Origin: Winogradskyella sp. J14-2
GTDB lineage: Bacteria > Bacteroidota > Bacteroidia > Flavobacteriales > Flavobacteriaceae
Length of the DNA: 64,000 nucleotides
NCBI RefSeq assembly: GCF_001971725.1
Contig: NZ_CP019388.1
Span: 3,056,501 to 3,120,500, forward strand
Direction: 5' to 3'
The notes below the pieces were generated by a model. It saw only the letters and a list, made by a program, of their open reading frames with translations, searched no databases and was not told where the DNA came from. A program made the translations under genes and the position numbers. The first letter of the stretch is position 1. The number at the start of each line of letters is the position of its first letter. Below are positions 16,613-25,628 of the stretch, piece by piece.

Positions 16613-18820
16613 TTAATTTTGTGCCGTTTCATTAAGAATTTCTTTCACTTTAATATCTGTACCTAGACGTTGCAGGTACGCAATTAGAGCAACAATTTCA
16701 CGATTTCGCATTTCTACGAAATTCTCACCAGCAGTGGCCTTATCTGCTTCATAAGATTTAGCAAAATCTGGATCTGTGTATAGGTTTTTCTCAATTTGAG
16801 TGCCTTGTTCTAACATAGAAATCTGGGCATTGGCAATATCTTCTTCGGTATACGGTACACCCAAACTCACCATTGTTTCCATTTTCTTTTCGGTCATAGA
16901 CTTATCTAGTTTAGCACCTTCACCAACGATTAACCATTTGTAGGCAGGCATAATAGAACCTGAAGAAGTGGTTTGCGGATCGTACATGTGGTTAAAGTGC
17001 CAGTTGTCGTTGTATTTTCCACCAACACGATGTAAGTCTGGCCCTGTACGTTTACTTCCCCAAAGGAATGGGTGGTCATAAACAAACTCACCTGCTTTAG
17101 AGTATTCACCGTAGCGTTCTACTTCACTTCTAAATGGTCTTACCATTTGAGAATGACAGCCTACACAGCCTTCTCTAATATAAATATCTCTACCTTCTAG
17201 TTCTAAAGGAGTGTAAGGTTGAACACTACTAATGGTAGGAATATTAGATTTTACAACTATGGTTGGTATAATTTGCACAATACCTCCAATTAAAATTGCA
17301 ATGGTAGCGTAGATCGTTAATAATACAGGCTTACGCTCTAACCAAGTATGCCACCCTTCACCAGCAACACGTCTTTTTGACACACGCTTTAATGCTGGCG
17401 CTTCAGCAAGTTCGTCTGTTACTTTGCTGTCAGATTTAGCAATGGTAACAATAACATTATACACAAGAATTAACATACCAGTAATGTAAAGGGTACCACC
17501 AATAGCACGCATCCAGTACATAGGCATAATCTCAGTTACTGTTTCAAGGAAGTTACCATAAACTATACTTCCATCTGGGTTAAATTGTTTCCACATACTC
17601 GCTTGAGTAAAACCTGCAACGTACATAGGTAATGCATAGAGTATAATACCTAGAGTTCCTACCCAGAAGTGTAGGTTGGCTAAACCGATAGAATGCAATT
17701 TAGTTTTAAATAAACGTGGTATTAACCAATAAATCATACCAAAGGCTAAGAAGCCGTTCCAAGCTAATGCACCTACGTGAACGTGAGCAATAATCCAGTC
17801 TGTAAAGTGTGCAATGGCGTTAACGTTTTTAAGTGATAGCATAGGACCTTCAAATGTTGCCATACCATAACCAGTAATCGCAACTACCATAAATTTAAGT
17901 ACAGGATCTGTACGTACTTTATCCCAAGCACCACGCAAGGTTAATAAACCATTAATCATACCTCCCCAAGAAGGTGCAATTAACATAACAGAAAATGCAA
18001 CACCTAAATGTTGAGCCCATTCTGGTAAAGCTGTATATAATAAGTGGTGAGGACCAGCCCAGATGTAGATAAATATTAATGACCAGAAGTGAACAATAGA
18101 TAATCTATATGAGTAAACAGGTCTGTTAGCTGCTTTTGGTACAAAGTAGTACATTAAACCTAAGAAAGGAGTTGTTAAGAAAAATGCAACTGCATTATGT
18201 CCATACCACCACTGCACTAAGGCATCTTGTACACCAGCATAAACAGAATAACTTTTCCAGCCAGTTAAGCTAACAGGAAGTTCTAAACTATTAAAAATAT
18301 GTAGTACTGCAACAGTAACAAATGTAGCGAGGTAAAACCAGATAGCAACATATAAGTGACGTTGACGACGTTTTAAGATTGTACCAATCATGTTGACACC
18401 AAAAACCACCCATACTAAAGCAATAGCGATATCAAAAGGCCACTCTAATTCGGCATACTCTTTAGATGTTGTAATTCCTAATGGCAACGTTATTGCCGCA
18501 CCAACAATGATTAATTGCCAGCCCCAAAAGTTAATGTTGCTTAGTAAATCACTAAACATTCTGGCTTTAAGTAAACGCTGAAGCGAATAGTACACACCAG
18601 CAAAAATAGCATTACCTACAAAGGCAAAAATTACTGCGTTGGTGTGTAATGGTCTTAATCGCCCAAAGCTTAGCCACGATATACCATCGGTCATATTTGG
18701 GAATAAAAACATAAAGGCTAGGATAAGCCCAACGAGCATACCAACTACGCCAAAAACTATGGTGGCGTAGAGGAATTTTTTAACGATTTTGTTATCGTAG
18801 TAAAATTGTTGCATTTCCAT
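16613..18820 (-). CDS. ccoNO: fused cbb3 oxidase subunits I and II (CcoN-CcoO)
   Basis: This 735-residue protein joins the catalytic subunit CcoN (about residues 1-480) to the monoheme subunit CcoO (about 500-735), a fusion usual in Bacteroidetes. The oxidase reduces oxygen to water with high affinity and pumps protons. CcoN carries LHTNAVIFAFVGNA with a heme b His, WYGHNAVAFF and GPHHLLYTALP with copper B ligands, and WIIAHVHVGALAWNGF with the last heme ligands. A linker helix (LLTIYATIAILIGGIVQIIP) anchors CcoO, with heme motif EGCVGCHSQMVRPF and axial Met in GSIMPAYKWL. It follows ccoS by 27 bases. The start could also be Met3 (MQQFYYD). Confidence 0.97.
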   Translation of the reverse strand: MEMQQFYYDNKIVKKFLYATIVFGVVGMLVGLILAFMFLFPNMTDGISWLSFGRLRPLHTNAVIFAFVGNAIFAGVYYSLQRLLKARMFSDLLSNINFWGWQLIIVGAAITLPLGITTSKEYAELEWPFDIAIALVWVVFGVNMIGTILKRRQRHLYVAIWFYLATFVTVAVLHIFNSLELPVSLTGWKSYSVYAGVQDALVQWWYGHNAVAFFLTTPFLGLMYYFVPKAANRPVYSYRLSIVHFWSLIFIYIWAGPHHLLYTALPEWAQHLGVAFSVMLIAPSWGGMINGLLTLRGAWDKVRTDPVLKFMVVAITGYGMATFEGPMLSLKNVNAIAHFTDWIIAHVHVGALAWNGFLAFGMIYWLIPRLFKTKLHSIGLANLHFWVGTLGIILYALPMYVAGFTQASMWKQFNPDGSIVYGNFLETVTEIMPMYWMRAIGGTLYITGMLILVYNVIVTIAKSDSKVTDELAEAPALKRVSKRRVAGEGWHTWLERKPVLLTIYATIAILIGGIVQIIPTIVVKSNIPTISSVQPYTPLELEGRDIYIREGCVGCHSQMVRPFRSEVERYGEYSKAGEFVYDHPFLWGSKRTGPDLHRVGGKYNDNWHFNHMYDPQTTSSGSIMPAYKWLIVGEGAKLDKSMTEKKMETMVSLGVPYTEEDIANAQISMLEQGTQIEKNLYTDPDFAKSYEADKATAGENFVEMRNREIVALIAYLQRLGTDIKVKEILNETAQN

Positions 18821-18847
18821 ATGAAATAATTTAGTCAGATTCTATAT

Positions 18848-19012
18848 TTATTGTTTAGTCTTTTCTTTAACGAGTTCATCTTCAAACAACATGCGTACCG
18901 AAGGTGTATAGTCATCATCGTATTGACCAGACTTTACAGCCATTAAAAAAACGATAAAGAAAGCCACACCAACAATGACGCTTACTGTTAAAACTATATA
19001 TATAACACTCAT
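18848..19012 (-). CDS. ccoS: CcoS, cbb3 oxidase maturation protein
   Basis: This 54-residue protein has one N-terminal membrane helix (MSVIYIVLTVSVIVGVAFFIVF) and the conserved CcoS continuation FLMAVKSGQYDDDYTPSVRMLFEDE. CcoS is needed for insertion of heme and copper into the cbb3 oxidase. An in-frame ATG at 19036 would give 62 residues, but the -7 box occupies 19034-19041, so that codon would not be transcribed; the ATG at 19012 also gives the usual family N-terminus. It is the first gene of the operon that continues through ccoNO, ccoQ, ccoP, ccoG, ccoH and safE, all driven by an Fnr-like promoter. Confidence 0.92.
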   Translation of the reverse strand: MSVIYIVLTVSVIVGVAFFIVFLMAVKSGQYDDDYTPSVRMLFEDELVKEKTKQ

Positions 19013-19033
19013 ACCTATTTTGAAGTTATGGTT

Positions 19034-19077
19034 CAAATTTACAGTTGAACCTTTTTTTAAAACATGACTTTTATCAT
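19034..19077 (-). promoter_or_regulatory. Fnr-like promoter of the cco operon
   Basis: On the minus strand the palindrome ATGAT-AAAA-GTCAT (19077-19064; plus strand ATGAC-TTTT-ATCAT) precedes the -7 box TAAATTTG (19041-19034). The palindrome centre at 19070.5 is 29.5 bases from the first base of the box, identical to hemN. The predicted start near 19029 leaves about 17 bases before the ccoS ATG. Confidence 0.8.
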
Positions 19078-19100
19078 GTCGCTCTATTTATTTCTAATTA

Positions 19101-21476
19101 TTATTTAAGCGTTCTACCAATATAATTAGTGCATACCGTTGTAAACACCACTATGCTTATAGAACTTAAAGGCATTAAAATTGCAGCAACAACAGGAGCT
19201 AACTGGCCTGTAACAGCAAAATATAATCCTATTACATTATATATAAATGAAAGCACAAAGCTCCATTTTATGGTCTTTATAGCTGATTTTGAGGCCATAA
19301 TATAGCGATACAGGTGCTTAAATTTTGAAGCATCCAAGATGGCATCACAGGCAGGCGAGAATACATTAACATCTTCAGAAATTGCAATACCTACATCACT
19401 TTGTGCCAAAGCACCTGCATCGTTAAGTCCATCTCCAATCATTAAGACTTTTGCACCTTCAGACTGGTGGTATTTTATAAACTCTAACTTATCATCTGGC
19501 TTTTGGTTGAAAATGAGTTTCGTTTTTCCTGGTAGTAATTTTTTGAGATTTTCGCGCTCACCCTCATTATCTCCTGATAGAATTACCAAATCAAAATGTT
19601 TTTTAAGCTTATTAAAGAGCTTTGAAACACCTTTTCTATAACTGTTGTAAAATGTGAATTTTCCTTTGTAACTATTATTACTGCTTATATGTACTGTGGT
19701 ATTGAGCGTAGAGGTTTGTTCAGCATTGCCAACAAAACTAGCGGACCCAACTTTTAGGTTAATATTATCATGCTCAGCTTTAATACCTTTACCAACGTGT
19801 TCTTCAAACCTATCTAAGGTAATGATGTCATGTTCATCTAAAATGTTGTATAGTGTTCTACTCAATGGATGGTTAGATCCTCTTAAAGAGTTTTTTAGAA
19901 CCAAGCTTTCTGAACTAGATAACGATATACCCTTATACTCAGCATTGCTTTGTTTGTTAGATGTAATAGTTCCTGTTTTGTCAAAAATAACAGTATTAAT
20001 ATGTGCCAGTTGCTCAATGACACTGGCATTTTTTACGTAAAATTTTAGCTTGCCAAAAATGCGAAGTAGGTTTCCAAAGGTAAAAGGTGCAGACAAGGCA
20101 ATAGCACAAGGACACGCAATGATTAACACTGCCGTAAATACATTCATGGCTTTACTGGGATCGGTAAACAGCCAGTAGCTTGTTGCAATTAGGGCTATTG
20201 TAAGTATGGCAATAGTAAAGTGCTTACTTATACTATTGGTAATAGTAGTAAAACCATCTTCCTTATTTTTATTAAAAACATCATTACTCCACAATTGTGT
20301 AAGGTAACTCTGCTCCACAGATTTTAAAGCTTCGATTTCTATGACACCAGATGTCTGTTTACCACCAGCAAAAAGTTTGTCACCAGATTGTTTAGTAACA
20401 GGTTGAGATTCACCTGTAACAAAACTGTAATCTATTTTTCCTCTACCATTGATAAGGATACCATCAACAGGAATTAACTCTTCATTTCTTATTAATAATC
20501 GGTCACCCTTTTCTATATCGTAAACCTGAATTGAGTTTTCGTTTCCATCTTTTTCAATTTTAGTAACTGCAATTGGGAAATAACTTTTATAATCGCGCTC
20601 AAATGATAAAAAAGCGTAAGTTTTTTGCTGAAAAAATTTACCCAATAAAAGAAAAAAAACCAACCCTGAGAGACTATCAAAAAATCCAGAACCAATGTCA
20701 AAAGCTATTTCTACTGTGCTTCTTAGAAATAATACCGAAACACCTAAGGCAATAGGAATATCAATGTTTAATAGCTTTGCTTTTAAGCCCTTGTATGCAG
20801 AAATGAAATAATCTTGGGCAGCATAAAATACTACAGGAATAGATAAGGCAAACATAAGCCAACGGAACATGTGCTTGTATTGTTCTAACCAAAATTCGTT
20901 GATCTCAAAATACTCAGGAAATGACAAGAACATTATATTTCCAAAGGCAAAACCAGCTATACCCAGTTTATAAATAAGCGTTCTATTGATTTGCTTCTTA
21001 CCGGTTTTAAAATCATCTAAACTGATGTACGGTTCATAGCCAATTCTGCTTAATAAAAGCACAACAGACTTTAGGTCCGTTTTTTTGGAATTATAAGTGA
21101 CTCTAACCGTTTTTTTACCAAAATTAACTTGAGAATCTGATATGCTTGGATTCAGTTTTTTTAGATTTTCTAAAATCCAAATACAAGAACTACAATGAAT
21201 ATGTGGAATATAAAGTGTTGCCACCTCAATCTCATCGCTTCTAAATTCCGTGAGTTTTTCGACAATATTTCCCTGAGATAGAAAATCATATTTCCCTTCA
21301 ATTTCTTTTGGAATTGCACCTGGCGAACTTTGTAAATCGTAGTAACAGGTTAAATCATTTTCGTTAAAAATTTCGAAAATAGTTTTGCAACCATTACAAC
21401 AAAACGATTTATCCTGAAACGTGATAGGGTGGCTGCCACAGTCGTCACCACAATGAAAACAAGAGTTGTTTTCCAT
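19101..21476 (-). CDS. ccoI: copper-translocating P-type ATPase for cbb3 oxidase assembly (CcoI)
   Basis: This 791-residue P1B-type ATPase delivers copper for the binuclear centre of cbb3 oxidase. The N-terminus is a Cys-rich metal-binding region (CFHCGDDCGSHP, KSFCCNGCKTIFE), followed by a heavy-metal-associated domain with HIHCSSCIWILENL. The membrane metal site is CPC in IIACPCAIALSAPFTFG; TGES occurs in VTGESQPV, the phosphorylation site is FDKTGTITS, HP is in GSNHPLSR, and MIGDGLNDAGAL is the hinge. Final helices follow. Its promoter has an Fnr-like palindrome with the standard spacing. ccoS lies 88 bases downstream with its own promoter, so the two operons are separate but co-regulated. 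Confidence 0.94.
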   Translation of the reverse strand: MENNSCFHCGDDCGSHPITFQDKSFCCNGCKTIFEIFNENDLTCYYDLQSSPGAIPKEIEGKYDFLSQGNIVEKLTEFRSDEIEVATLYIPHIHCSSCIWILENLKKLNPSISDSQVNFGKKTVRVTYNSKKTDLKSVVLLLSRIGYEPYISLDDFKTGKKQINRTLIYKLGIAGFAFGNIMFLSFPEYFEINEFWLEQYKHMFRWLMFALSIPVVFYAAQDYFISAYKGLKAKLLNIDIPIALGVSVLFLRSTVEIAFDIGSGFFDSLSGLVFFLLLGKFFQQKTYAFLSFERDYKSYFPIAVTKIEKDGNENSIQVYDIEKGDRLLIRNEELIPVDGILINGRGKIDYSFVTGESQPVTKQSGDKLFAGGKQTSGVIEIEALKSVEQSYLTQLWSNDVFNKNKEDGFTTITNSISKHFTIAILTIALIATSYWLFTDPSKAMNVFTAVLIIACPCAIALSAPFTFGNLLRIFGKLKFYVKNASVIEQLAHINTVIFDKTGTITSNKQSNAEYKGISLSSSESLVLKNSLRGSNHPLSRTLYNILDEHDIITLDRFEEHVGKGIKAEHDNINLKVGSASFVGNAEQTSTLNTTVHISSNNSYKGKFTFYNSYRKGVSKLFNKLKKHFDLVILSGDNEGERENLKKLLPGKTKLIFNQKPDDKLEFIKYHQSEGAKVLMIGDGLNDAGALAQSDVGIAISEDVNVFSPACDAILDASKFKHLYRYIMASKSAIKTIKWSFVLSFIYNVIGLYFAVTGQLAPVVAAILMPLSSISIVVFTTVCTNYIGRTLK

Positions 21477-21504
21477 AGTTTAATTTGCTCATTTATACCT
21501 GTAA

Positions 21505-21548
21505 CAAAGGTGACACATTGTGCAGTTTTAAAATATGATATTTGTCAT
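21505..21548 (-). promoter_or_regulatory. Fnr-like promoter of ccoI, shared with the divergent regulator gene
   Basis: ATGAT-ATTT-GTCAT (21535-21548) is a perfect five-base-arm palindrome. On the minus strand a near-consensus -7 box CACCTTTG (21512-21505) begins exactly 29.5 bases from its centre, as in hemN and ccoS. The predicted ccoI start is near 21500. The same palindrome lies only 9 bases before the -7 box of the divergent Crp/Fnr gene. Confidence 0.72.
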
Positions 21549-21556
21549 GTAATTAG

Positions 21557-21564
21557 TATATTTG
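21557..21564 (+). promoter_or_regulatory. -7 promoter element of the Crp/Fnr regulator gene
   Basis: TATATTTG matches the TAnnTTTG consensus and should start transcription near 21569, about 20 bases before the ATG at 21589. The position expected for a -33 element (about 21534-21538) is occupied by the Fnr-like palindrome, which suggests that the regulator blocks its own promoter when bound. Confidence 0.6.
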
Positions 21565-21588
21565 AATTAAGTCACTAAATCAATTGGT

Positions 21589-22266
21589 ATGAGTAAATGT
21601 GAGTCTTGTATTATTAAGGAGTTTAATTCCTTAAAGTCTCTGACGCGCGATGAATTAATGCGGGTTTCTGCATGTAAAACAGGTAAGTTTTATAAAAAAG
21701 GTCAAATCATTTTTGAAGAAGGCGAAACACTAAATGGTGTTTATTGTGTAAGGGATGGGGTCTGTAAATTAACAAAGTTGAGCGAAAACGGAAAAGACCA
21801 AGTCGTAAAGCTTGTGGTTAAAGGAGATCTATTGGGTAAGCGCTCTTTAGTATCTGATCAAAAAACAAATTTGAGCGCTGTTGCCCTAAACGATATGGAA
21901 ATGTGTTTTATTCCTAAAAGTGAAATAATTGACGATTTATCAAAAAATCCAAAGTTTACCATGGATGTCTTAAGAGAGATGGCTAATGACTTAAAAGAGT
22001 CTGACGTATCTCTAGTAAATATGGCTCAGAAGTCCGTAAAACGCAGAATGGCTGAAACATTATTGTACGTTCATGATAATTTTGGTACGGATAATGAAGG
22101 CTACCTAAGTATAGTACTATCTCGTGAGGACTATGCTAGTATCGTGGGTACAGCAACCGAGTCTGCCATTCGCATTTTATCGCAGTTTAAAAAAGAAGGG
22201 CTTATATCGACTACGGGCAAGCGAATAAAGGTTGAAGATTACAATGGCCTTAAATGGATGGAATAA
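21589..22266 (+). CDS. Crp/Fnr family regulator, candidate oxygen-responsive controller of the cco/hemN regulon
   Basis: This 225-residue protein has an N-terminal Cys-x2-Cys (C4, C7), a cyclic-nucleotide-binding-fold beta roll (KKGQIIFEEGETLNGVYCVRDGVCKL), a dimer helix near 120-150 and a winged helix-turn-helix with YASIVGTATESAIRILSQFKKEGLI. The Glu and Arg of TESAIR line up with those that read the TGA half site in FNR and CRP. C106 in MEMCFIP aligns with the FNR cluster ligand C122 (VCEIP), but the third N-terminal Cys of E. coli FNR is missing; C29, C53 and C59 are extra. An iron-sulfur sensor is therefore plausible but not proven. The gene is divergent from ccoI, and a palindrome overlaps both promoters. 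Confidence 0.88.
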   Translation: MSKCESCIIKEFNSLKSLTRDELMRVSACKTGKFYKKGQIIFEEGETLNGVYCVRDGVCKLTKLSENGKDQVVKLVVKGDLLGKRSLVSDQKTNLSAVALNDMEMCFIPKSEIIDDLSKNPKFTMDVLREMANDLKESDVSLVNMAQKSVKRRMAETLLYVHDNFGTDNEGYLSIVLSREDYASIVGTATESAIRILSQFKKEGLISTTGKRIKVEDYNGLKWME

Positions 22267-22295
22267 AAAAGCGCTCTTTTTTAGAGCGCTTTTTG
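22267..22295. terminator. bidirectional terminator after the Crp/Fnr gene
   Basis: AAAAGCGCTC (22267-22276) pairs with GAGCGCTTTT (22284-22293) around a TTTTTTA loop, with T runs in both directions. It begins right after the stop codon and ends one base from the stop of the convergent BNR-repeat gene. Confidence 0.85.
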
Positions 22296-22296
22296 T

Positions 22297-25200
22297 TTAG
22301 TCTATACTAAAGCTTTTAGTCTCTTTAAATGGATCGATTTTTAAATCTTTCATTGTATTTTGATAATCTTTCCATGTGGTATTAAAGAAATTATTGGTTT
22401 CGCCAAAAACTTTGTCGAAAGCGTCTTTAGCATGTTGTATTAATGTAGTTTCTGTAGTAGTTAGTCCTGTTTGGCTATTACTAACATAACTTCTTGCAGT
22501 GCCAAGGCGCTGCATTGGTGTCACTTCAGGATTTCTGGTAATACCTTGACGCTTATCTACTTTGCCTAAATATCTGTCAATTAAACTATCAATGGCTTTG
22601 ATTGCTTCTTTAGAACTTTCAACTTGTGCTTTGTACAATTCTTTGTCAAGCTTAGATAATTCTTTCTTATAGTTTACGGCAATAGTTTTACTTTTTACCA
22701 ATTGTTCAACGGCTTCAGCGGCCTTTTGCTGTAACTGTTCTAAGTGCTTTGAAGCAGTATAAACTTCATCAATATTCTTTTGTGATATATTTAATCGAGG
22801 ATCTGACTTTACGGAAATCTTTGTTTCTGAAGTTATATCTCCATAATACAATACAGCTTTGTAATTTCCAGGTTTTACACTAATTCCACTTGGTTCTCGG
22901 TCTTGTTTACGTACTCTGCGAGAAGGTCTACTTACACCAGCTTCGTCCATATACCAAGTCCATTTATGCAGTCCGTTTTCTTTAGGTGCCTTTTGCTTTA
23001 GTGTTCTAATTAAGCGGTCTCCATCATAAATTTTTAAAGTTAGAGAGTCCCAACTAATCTCATTTACAACTTTTTTGTCACTTATATTTTTATCACCTTT
23101 TTTAGCATCTGTTTTAATGTCGGATTTAACAGGTTCTTTTTTATTAAATAAGTACGAAAAGTGAGCACCATAACCACGATTTTCACCATGATACATTGCA
23201 TCTGCACCAAAACGACTTCCCGTTGGTTGTTGGTAAGCCGCTTGATATGCTGTAGGTGGATCAAACAATTCAATATTTGAATTGATGATCGATTTGTTTT
23301 TTGCTATAGCCCTTAAAGGTCTTATGTCGTCTAATACCCAAGCCGCTCTGCCAAACGTACCTATAACTAAATCATGTTCTCTGGGATGAATTACTAAATC
23401 CTTTACAGATGTTGTTGGGAAGCCTTCCGTCCATTTGGTCCATTTTTCGCCTGCGTTTAGGGATATATATAGTCCATCATCAGTTCCTAAAAACAAAAGA
23501 TTTGGTTCTTCAATATCTTCAACTATAGCTAACGTGTAACTTTTTACATCTCTTTCATCTACAATACGTTCCCAAGATTTCCCATAATTCTTGGTTCGGT
23601 AAGCATAAGGCGCGTAGTTAAAGCGACGGTAATCATTGGCAATTAACAATGCTTCACCTTTGTTTTTGTTGGAGGCTTTTATTTGTGCAATCCAACTTCC
23701 TTTTGGTAAACCTGTTATGTTTTTAGAAACATCGTTCCAGTTTTTGCCACCATCTGTAGTGTAATGTACACGACCGTCATCTGTACCTGCCCAAAGCATA
23801 TCTTTTTCCACAGGTGAAGGTTCTATGACTAAGATTGTACAGTGATTTTCTGCACCAGTAGCGTCCATGGTTAAACCTCCGCTTTCAGATTGTTTCTGTT
23901 TTTCTGGGTCATTAGTGGTAAGATCTGGTGAAATTATAGTCCAAGTTTCGCCTTTATCGGTAGATTTATGAACAAACTGGCTACCAAAATAAATGGTGCT
24001 ATTATCAAACGGATCAATATTTATGGCCGAATTCCAGTTAAAACGCAATTGCATCTCTGGATCGGGATGCGTTGGTCGCACGCCATAATTGTTCCCTGTT
24101 TGCCAATCGTAACGGCTTACATAGCCTTGTTGGCTCATGGACCAACCATAGCGCGAATCGTCTCTATCTGGGACCACATCAAAGCCATCGCCAAAACTAA
24201 TTTCTTGCCAGTAACTATTTCTTATGCCTTGGTCTTTCCACACATAAGCAGGTCCTCGCCAAGAGCCATTATCTTGCATGCCTCCATAAACATTATATGG
24301 AAATTCGTTATCTACATTAATATGGTAAAACTGAGCTACAGGAAGATTACCAATAAAACGCCAAGATTTTCCTCCATCTTTGGTAATATTCATTCCACCA
24401 TCATTGCCATCGATCATAAAACTACCATCTTCTGGATGAATCCACCACGCATGATGATCTGGATGTACACCATTGCTTACACCATAAGCAGGCATAAGCT
24501 GTTCAAAATTTTTACCACCATCTTCAGAAACGTTTACGTACGTAAAAACGGAATACACACGATTCTCATTTTGAGGATCTACATAAATTTCAGAATAGTA
24601 AAACGGACGATTACCAATATCGTTTTTATCATTAATTTTTTTCCACTTAAAACCACCATCTTCACTTTTATAAAGCGCATTTTTTTCGGCTTCAACAAGT
24701 GCGTATACAATATTTGGTTTGTTAGCCGCAATGGCTACGCCAATACGGCCTAAATTTCCTTTGGGAAAACCATCATCTGGCGTAATTTTTTTCCATGTTT
24801 TACCACCATCGTGCGTCATGTGTAAACCAGAGCCTTCTCCACCAGAGTTAAAAAACCAAGGATCGCGTTTATGTTCCCACATAGCTACAAACAACTTATT
24901 AGGATTTGTAGGGTCCATTACCATATCTGCTACACCAGTTTTGTTATTGGCAAATAATATTTTATTCCAAGTTTTGCCACCATCAGTAGTTTTGAAAACG
25001 CCGCGTTCTGGGTGTTCTCCCCAAGGTGAGCCAATAGCACCAACATAAACCACGTTTGGGTTGCTTGGGTCCACAATGATTCTGTGGATATGCCTAGTTT
25101 TTTCCAGACCCATAGCCATCCACGATTTACCACCATCGAGAGATTTGTAAATACCGTAACCGCCATTAAGGGAATTTCGTGGATTGCCCTCACCAGTACC

Positions 25201-25506
25201 TACCCAAATAACACTTGGATTTGACTGCTGAATTTCTACCGCACCAATTGAAGCAGTAACTTCTTTATCAAAAATAGGCTCCCATTTTATACCGCCAGAT
25301 GTTGATTTCCAAAGCCCACCAGAAGCCGTACCTACATACATAATGTCAGGATTGTTATTTACAACATCAATGGCAGTAACACGGCCAGACATGCCTGCAG
25401 GACCAATGTTTCTTGGTGTCATTTTTTTTACTAAATCCATCGAGAATTCTTGCGCAGAAATAAAGCTTATGCAGAATAGAAAAACCAAGGGAAAGATATG
25501 TTTCAT
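22297..25506 (-). CDS. large secreted BNR/VPS10-type beta-propeller protein
   Basis: This 1069-residue exported protein starts with MKHIFPLVFLFCISFISAQ. Residues of about 35-750 contain many Asp-box (BNR) repeats of the form S/T-x-D-G-G-x-x-W, for example STSGGIKWEP, SLDGGKSWMA, TTDGGKTWNK, THDGGKTWKK, TKDGGKSWRF, STDKGETWT and TTDGGKNWND, which build sortilin-like propellers. It also has YVGTASGGLW and NPNVVYVGAIGSPWG. The C-terminal 300 residues are charged, with a long helical segment (LEQLQQKAAEAVEQLVKSKT). No T9SS sorting domain or catalytic glycosidase residues are visible; annotation of such proteins as glycosyl hydrolases is by inheritance. It is a single-gene unit. Confidence 0.85.
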   Translation of the reverse strand: MKHIFPLVFLFCISFISAQEFSMDLVKKMTPRNIGPAGMSGRVTAIDVVNNNPDIMYVGTASGGLWKSTSGGIKWEPIFDKEVTASIGAVEIQQSNPSVIWVGTGEGNPRNSLNGGYGIYKSLDGGKSWMAMGLEKTRHIHRIIVDPSNPNVVYVGAIGSPWGEHPERGVFKTTDGGKTWNKILFANNKTGVADMVMDPTNPNKLFVAMWEHKRDPWFFNSGGEGSGLHMTHDGGKTWKKITPDDGFPKGNLGRIGVAIAANKPNIVYALVEAEKNALYKSEDGGFKWKKINDKNDIGNRPFYYSEIYVDPQNENRVYSVFTYVNVSEDGGKNFEQLMPAYGVSNGVHPDHHAWWIHPEDGSFMIDGNDGGMNITKDGGKSWRFIGNLPVAQFYHINVDNEFPYNVYGGMQDNGSWRGPAYVWKDQGIRNSYWQEISFGDGFDVVPDRDDSRYGWSMSQQGYVSRYDWQTGNNYGVRPTHPDPEMQLRFNWNSAINIDPFDNSTIYFGSQFVHKSTDKGETWTIISPDLTTNDPEKQKQSESGGLTMDATGAENHCTILVIEPSPVEKDMLWAGTDDGRVHYTTDGGKNWNDVSKNITGLPKGSWIAQIKASNKNKGEALLIANDYRRFNYAPYAYRTKNYGKSWERIVDERDVKSYTLAIVEDIEEPNLLFLGTDDGLYISLNAGEKWTKWTEGFPTTSVKDLVIHPREHDLVIGTFGRAAWVLDDIRPLRAIAKNKSIINSNIELFDPPTAYQAAYQQPTGSRFGADAMYHGENRGYGAHFSYLFNKKEPVKSDIKTDAKKGDKNISDKKVVNEISWDSLTLKIYDGDRLIRTLKQKAPKENGLHKWTWYMDEAGVSRPSRRVRKQDREPSGISVKPGNYKAVLYYGDITSETKISVKSDPRLNISQKNIDEVYTASKHLEQLQQKAAEAVEQLVKSKTIAVNYKKELSKLDKELYKAQVESSKEAIKAIDSLIDRYLGKVDKRQGITRNPEVTPMQRLGTARSYVSNSQTGLTTTETTLIQHAKDAFDKVFGETNNFFNTTWKDYQNTMKDLKIDPFKETKSFSID

Positions 25507-25628
25507 TGTTATTAGGTTAGTTTAATTCAGCCTAAAAATAACGAAAACTTATTTGTGAAATCTTAAGGAGTTGTTAAGGTCAATTTATACCTGTTTTTTA
25601 ATTTAAAAAGTAGTATTTTTATGATGCT

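Noticed and set aside
19013..19036. Longer ccoS start (62 residues)
   Set aside because: The ATG overlaps the -7 box at 19034-19041, and the shorter start gives the usual family N-terminus.
23968..24753. 261-residue open frame on the plus strand
   Set aside because: It is antisense to the BNR-propeller gene and has repetitive Ile-rich composition without any recognisable domain; a shadow of the real gene.
22297..25506. Sialidase or glycosyl hydrolase function for the BNR protein
   Set aside because: Asp-box repeats are present but no catalytic Arg triad, Tyr-Glu pair or other glycosidase signature was seen.
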